NCBI GenBank assembly: GCA_021836225.1
Contig: JAKBJA010000137.1
Span: forward strand, 1-9,471
DNA: 9,471 nt
Source: Pseudomonadota bacterium
GTDB lineage: Bacteria > Pseudomonadota > Gammaproteobacteria > Burkholderiales > Thiobacillaceae
Direction: 5' to 3'
Both the position numbers and the translations under genes were made by a program. A model generated the notes under the pieces. That model did no database searches. It saw only the letters and a program-made list of their open reading frames with translations, and was not told the DNA's origin. This document shows, piece after piece, positions 6,517-9,471 of this stretch (the stretch's first letter is position 1; the number at the start of each line of letters is the position of its first letter).

Positions 6517-7704
6517 TTATGCGGGGCGCGGCGGCTCGCGGCGGAACGGTCCGTCGAGCTCGTCCATGTAATGCGCGATGGCATCGGTCTCGCGCTCCAG
6601 GAAGCGGTCGACCGCTTCGCGGAATTCGACGTTTTCCAGCCAGTGCCAGGAGTGCGTGGCGGTGGGCACCAGCCCGCGCGACAGCTTATGCTCGCCCTGC
6701 GCGCCGCCTTCGAATACCAAGAGGCCGTGCGCGATGGCGTACTCGATGCCCTGCTGGTAGCAGGTTTCGAAGTGCAGCCCTGGCACGTATTCCAGCGTGC
6801 CCCAGTGGCGGCCGTACAGCCGCTCGTTGTCTTTCATGCAGAACGAGCAGGCGGTGGGCGCGCCGTTCTTGTCGGCAATGATCAGCAGCAGATTGTCCGG
6901 TATGGTCTCGCGCAGGTTTGCGAAAAAGGCGCGGTTGAGATGCGGTTCGCTGCGGTGGCGGGCGTAGGTGTCGGCGTAGCAGCGATAGAAAAAATCCCAG
7001 TCGGCGTCGGTGCTCTCTCTGCCTTCCACCCAGCGGAACGTCACGCCCAGGCTGGCCAGCTTCTTCCGCTCCTGGCGAATTTTTTTGCGCTTGTCGTGCG
7101 TCATCGCGGCGAGAAAGTCGTCGAAGCTGCCATAGCCCGCGTTATTCCAGTGGAACTGGAAGCCGCTGCGATGCATCAGCGGCATCGCATTGAGCGCCGC
7201 ATGATCGGGCTCGGTGGGGAACAGGATGTGGAAGGACGAAAATCCCAGTTCCTGCGTGAGCTCGAGCGCCGCCTGGATCAATGTGGTGCGGTCGGCGTCG
7301 TTCTTCGCCAGTAGCCGCGGCCCGGGAACCGGCGAAAACGGCACGCAGCACACCAGCTTGGGGTAGTAGTTGAGGCCGTGGCGGCGATAGGCATCGGCCC
7401 ATGCCCAGTCGAACACGAATTCGCCCCAGGAATGATGCTTGATGTAGAGCGGCATCGCCGCGTCCAGCCGGCCGTCGCGAAACAGCGCCAGATGCACCGG
7501 CTCCCAGCCGATGTCGGCGCCGACGCAACCGGTGGTCTCCAGCGCATGCAAAAACGCGTGATGCAGGAAGGGCGAGTCCCCCGCAAGGGCATTCCAGGCA
7601 GCCGGATCGAGGTCCGCCATGCGCGTAACCACGCGAATCACTGTCTCTGCGGCTTCCGCATCGGGGGGCTTTGCTTCAAAATGCACGTTTTGGCGAGCTT
7701 CCAT
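6517..7704 (-). CDS. FemAB-like / GNAT-fold N-acyltransferase (DUF482, COG3146 type)
   Basis: The 395-residue protein belongs to the FemAB-like group formerly called DUF482, recognised by SPFLHHAFLHALE near residues 44-56, DWAWADAYRRHGLNYYPKL, the basic HDKRKKIRQERKK helix in the middle, LYGRHWG, and GGAQGEHKLSRGL near the C-terminus. These proteins have two GNAT-like lobes and are presumed to be acyltransferases; the substrate is unknown. Conserved homology begins near IRVVTRMADL, so the first 20 or so residues from the ATG at 7704-7702 are uncertain. A GTG at 7641 (VIRVVT) or the ATG at 7620 are alternative starts. A TTG at 7713 would overlap the start codon of sucC and is unlikely. It is read divergently from sucC with eight bases between start codons, and converges on the exchanger gene across a shared terminator. 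Acetylation itself is not demonstrable from sequence. Confidence 0.85.
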   Translation of the reverse strand: MEARQNVHFEAKPPDAEAAETVIRVVTRMADLDPAAWNALAGDSPFLHHAFLHALETTGCVGADIGWEPVHLALFRDGRLDAAMPLYIKHHSWGEFVFDWAWADAYRRHGLNYYPKLVCCVPFSPVPGPRLLAKNDADRTTLIQAALELTQELGFSSFHILFPTEPDHAALNAMPLMHRSGFQFHWNNAGYGSFDDFLAAMTHDKRKKIRQERKKLASLGVTFRWVEGRESTDADWDFFYRCYADTYARHRSEPHLNRAFFANLRETIPDNLLLIIADKNGAPTACSFCMKDNERLYGRHWGTLEYVPGLHFETCYQQGIEYAIAHGLLVFEGGAQGEHKLSRGLVPTATHSWHWLENVEFREAVDRFLERETDAIAHYMDELDGPFRREPPRPA

Positions 7705-7712
7705 CAAAAACA

Positions 7713-8873
7713 ATGAACCTGCACGAATTTCAGGCCAAACAGATATTGCGGTCGGGCAACATTAACACGCCGCGCGGCATCGCTGCAGCGAGCGCCGACG
7801 CCGCGGTCAATGCCGCCAGCGAACTGGGCGGCGACGCCTGGGTGGTGAAGGCGCAGATCCACGCCGGCGGGCGCGGCAAGGCGGGTGGCGTCAAGGTGGT
7901 CAAGCGCCTCGACGACGTGCGCGCGATGGCCGCAACGCTGCTCGGCAGGCCGCTGGTGACCAACCAGAACGCGCCCGATGGCCAGCCGGTGAACCAGGTG
8001 CTGGTCGAGGAAACCCTGCCGATCGCGCGCGAACTGTATCTCTCGCTGCTGGTCGACCGCGAGACCGAGCGCGTCGCCATCGTCGCCTCGGCCGCCGGCG
8101 GCATGGACATCGAGGAGGTGGCCCACGCCACCCCGGAAAAGGTGCTGACCGAAACCTGCGATCCCTTGCTGGGCGTGCAGGATTTCCAGTGTCGCGCGCT
8201 GGCCTTCGCGCTGGACCTGACCGGCGAGGCCTACAAGGATTTCTGCCGCCTGCTGCCTGCTTTGTATCGCGTATTCATCACCAACGATTTGAGTCTGCTC
8301 GAAATCAATCCGCTGGTGGTGACCATCGACAACCGCGTGCTGCCGCTCGACTGCAAGATGAGCGTCGACGACAACGCGCTGTACCGCCGCAAGGCCCTGG
8401 CCGAACTGCGCGACGACAGCCAGATCGACGTCAAGGAAGCCGCAGCCAACGCGGCCAACGTGAACTACGTCGCGCTCACCGGCAACATCGGCTGCATGGT
8501 CAACGGCGCAGGACTCGCGATGGCGACGATGGATCTCATCCAATTAGAGGGCGGCGCACCCGCCAACTTCCTCGACGTCGGCGGCGGCGCCACGCCGGAG
8601 ACCGTGGCGCAGGGCTTCAAGATCATCCTGCTCGACCCCAATGTGCGCGCGGTGCTGATCAACATCTTCGGCGGCATCGTGCGCTGCGACGTCATCGCCG
8701 AAGGCATCATCCAGGCGGTGAAGGAGGTCGGCGTCAAGGTACCGGTGATCGTGCGGCTGGAAGGCACCAATGCCGAACTGGGGCGCTCGCTGCTGGCCGA
8801 ATCGGGCCTCGCGATCCTCGCGGCCGAGAGCCTCACCCACGCAGCCAGACTTGCCGTGGAGAAGGCAGCATGA
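7713..8873 (+). CDS. sucC: Succinyl-CoA synthetase beta subunit (ADP-forming)
   Basis: SucC with SucD interconverts succinyl-CoA and succinate, with substrate-level phosphorylation, in the TCA cycle. The 386-residue protein starts [10 protein letters not shown] at the ATG 7713; an in-frame ATG at 7671 would add 14 residues that are not family sequence. An ATP-grasp domain fills the first part: [19 protein letters not shown] (43-61, Lys46 and the phosphate-binding loop) and LLEINPLVV (195-203), with Asn199 and Asp213 as expected Mg ligands. The CoA-ligase domain has [19 protein letters not shown] (258-276), FLDVGGGAT (286-294) and [10 protein letters not shown] (317-326). The ATG is not preceded by a clear Shine-Dalgarno, and the promoter must lie within the 5' part of the divergent acyltransferase gene. 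Its stop overlaps sucD by ATGA. Confidence 0.97.
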   Translation: MNLHEFQAKQILRSGNINTPRGIAAASADAAVNAASELGGDAWVVKAQIHAGGRGKAGGVKVVKRLDDVRAMAATLLGRPLVTNQNAPDGQPVNQVLVEETLPIARELYLSLLVDRETERVAIVASAAGGMDIEEVAHATPEKVLTETCDPLLGVQDFQCRALAFALDLTGEAYKDFCRLLPALYRVFITNDLSLLEINPLVVTIDNRVLPLDCKMSVDDNALYRRKALAELRDDSQIDVKEAAANAANVNYVALTGNIGCMVNGAGLAMATMDLIQLEGGAPANFLDVGGGATPETVAQGFKIILLDPNVRAVLINIFGGIVRCDVIAEGIIQAVKEVGVKVPVIVRLEGTNAELGRSLLAESGLAILAAESLTHAARLAVEKAA

Positions 8874-9471
8874 GCATCCTCGTCAACAAAAACACCAAGG
8901 TCATCTGCCAGGGCTTCACCGGCAAACAGGGCACGTTCCATTCCGAACAGGCGATCGCCTACGGCACGCAGATGGTCGGCGGCGTCACCCCTGGCAAGGG
9001 CGGGCAGATGCATCTCGATCTGCCCGTGTTCAACACCGTGCGCGACGCAGTTCGGCAGACCGGCGCGCAGGCCACGATGATCTACGTGCCGGCCGCCTTC
9101 GCAGCCGACTCGATCCTGGAAGCGGCCGACGCCGGCATCGAGGTCATCGTCTGCATCACCGAGGGAATCCCGGTTCTCGACATGCTGAACGTGAAGGCCG
9201 CGCTCAGGGCCAACGGCGCGAACCTGATCGGCCCCAACTGCCCTGGCATCATCACCTCGGGCGAGTGCAAGATCGGCATCATGCCCGGCGTCATCCATCA
9301 GAAAGGCAAGATCGGCATCGTCTCGCGCTCCGGCACGCTCACCTACGAAGCGGTGCACCAGACAACGCAGCTCGGACTGGGGCAGTCGACCTGCGTCGGC
9401 ATCGGCGGCGACCCGATCAAGGGGCTGGATTTCATCGACTGCCTGGAAATGTTCGAGGCCGACCCGCAGAC
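8870..9471 (+). CDS. sucD: Succinyl-CoA synthetase alpha subunit, 3' end beyond window
   Basis: The first 200 codons plus two bases are present; the family has about 290 residues. The start ATG overlaps the sucC stop, with GGAGAAGG (8858-8865) as a good Shine-Dalgarno. The N-terminal CoA-binding Rossmann domain shows [19 protein letters not shown] (11-29), GGVTPGKGG (37-45), [14 protein letters not shown] (72-85) and ITEGIP (96-101). The ligase domain begins with [17 protein letters not shown] (120-136) and continues with [12 protein letters not shown] (150-161) and GIGGDPIKG (177-185). The phosphorylated active-site histidine (His246 in E. coli) lies beyond the window. It is translationally coupled to sucC, as expected for the two subunits of one enzyme. 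Confidence 0.97.
   Translation, partial: MSILVNKNTKVICQGFTGKQGTFHSEQAIAYGTQMVGGVTPGKGGQMHLDLPVFNTVRDAVRQTGAQATMIYVPAAFAADSILEAADAGIEVIVCITEGIPVLDMLNVKAALRANGANLIGPNCPGIITSGECKIGIMPGVIHQKGKIGIVSRSGTLTYEAVHQTTQLGLGQSTCVGIGGDPIKGLDFIDCLEMFEADPQ

Noticed and set aside
8465..9358. Minus-strand open frame opposite the sucC/sucD junction (297 codons)
   Set aside because: It is antisense to two highly conserved genes and has no motif of its own.

Overview
The window looks like a core chromosomal segment of a GC-rich Gram-negative proteobacterium, most likely a betaproteobacterium. This rests on the complete run of lipid A genes in the order skp-lpxD-fabZ-lpxA-lpxB-rnhB, the sucCD pair of the TCA cycle, strong G/C third-position bias, and protein motifs close to the enterobacterial orthologues. 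The genus cannot be read from the sequence. I see no RNA gene, insertion sequence, phage gene or CRISPR array, and no stretch over 300 bases without a gene.

Layout. (1) Bases 1-4468, plus strand, form one tightly packed operon. It holds the 3' part of skp/ompH, then lpxD, fabZ, lpxA, lpxB and rnhB, with gaps or overlaps of -4 to +7 bases and start/stop overlaps that suggest translational coupling. LpxA, LpxD and LpxB carry out three of the early steps of lipid A synthesis. FabZ shares the 3-hydroxyacyl-ACP pool with LpxA and LpxD. Skp chaperones outer-membrane proteins. RNase HII is a genome-maintenance passenger. (2) Bases 4480-4932 hold a small CopD-like membrane protein with its own Shine-Dalgarno site, probably read from the same transcript. 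(3) Bases 4935-5079 lie between convergent genes and contain a cluster of palindromic repeats: two good copies and one degenerate copy. (4) Bases 5074-5406, minus strand, hold a short thioredoxin-like protein, divergent from (5) a CaCA-type cation exchanger at 5468-6469, plus strand, with an extended -10 promoter candidate in front. (6) A perfect 12-bp hairpin at 6471-6498 separates the exchanger from (7) a convergent FemAB-like/GNAT acyltransferase at 6517-7704, minus strand. (8) sucC (7713-8873) and the first two thirds of sucD (8870 to the window end) encode succinyl-CoA synthetase. The start codons of sucC and the acyltransferase are only eight bases apart on opposite strands.

Most of the window is ordinary housekeeping DNA, and I do not find a convincing new multi-gene system. 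The points most worth a second look are the repeat cluster that reaches into the thioredoxin-like gene's stop codon, the bulky residue at the acyl-chain ruler position of LpxA, the non-canonical ion-pathway motifs of the exchanger, and the promoter-less divergent junction at sucC.
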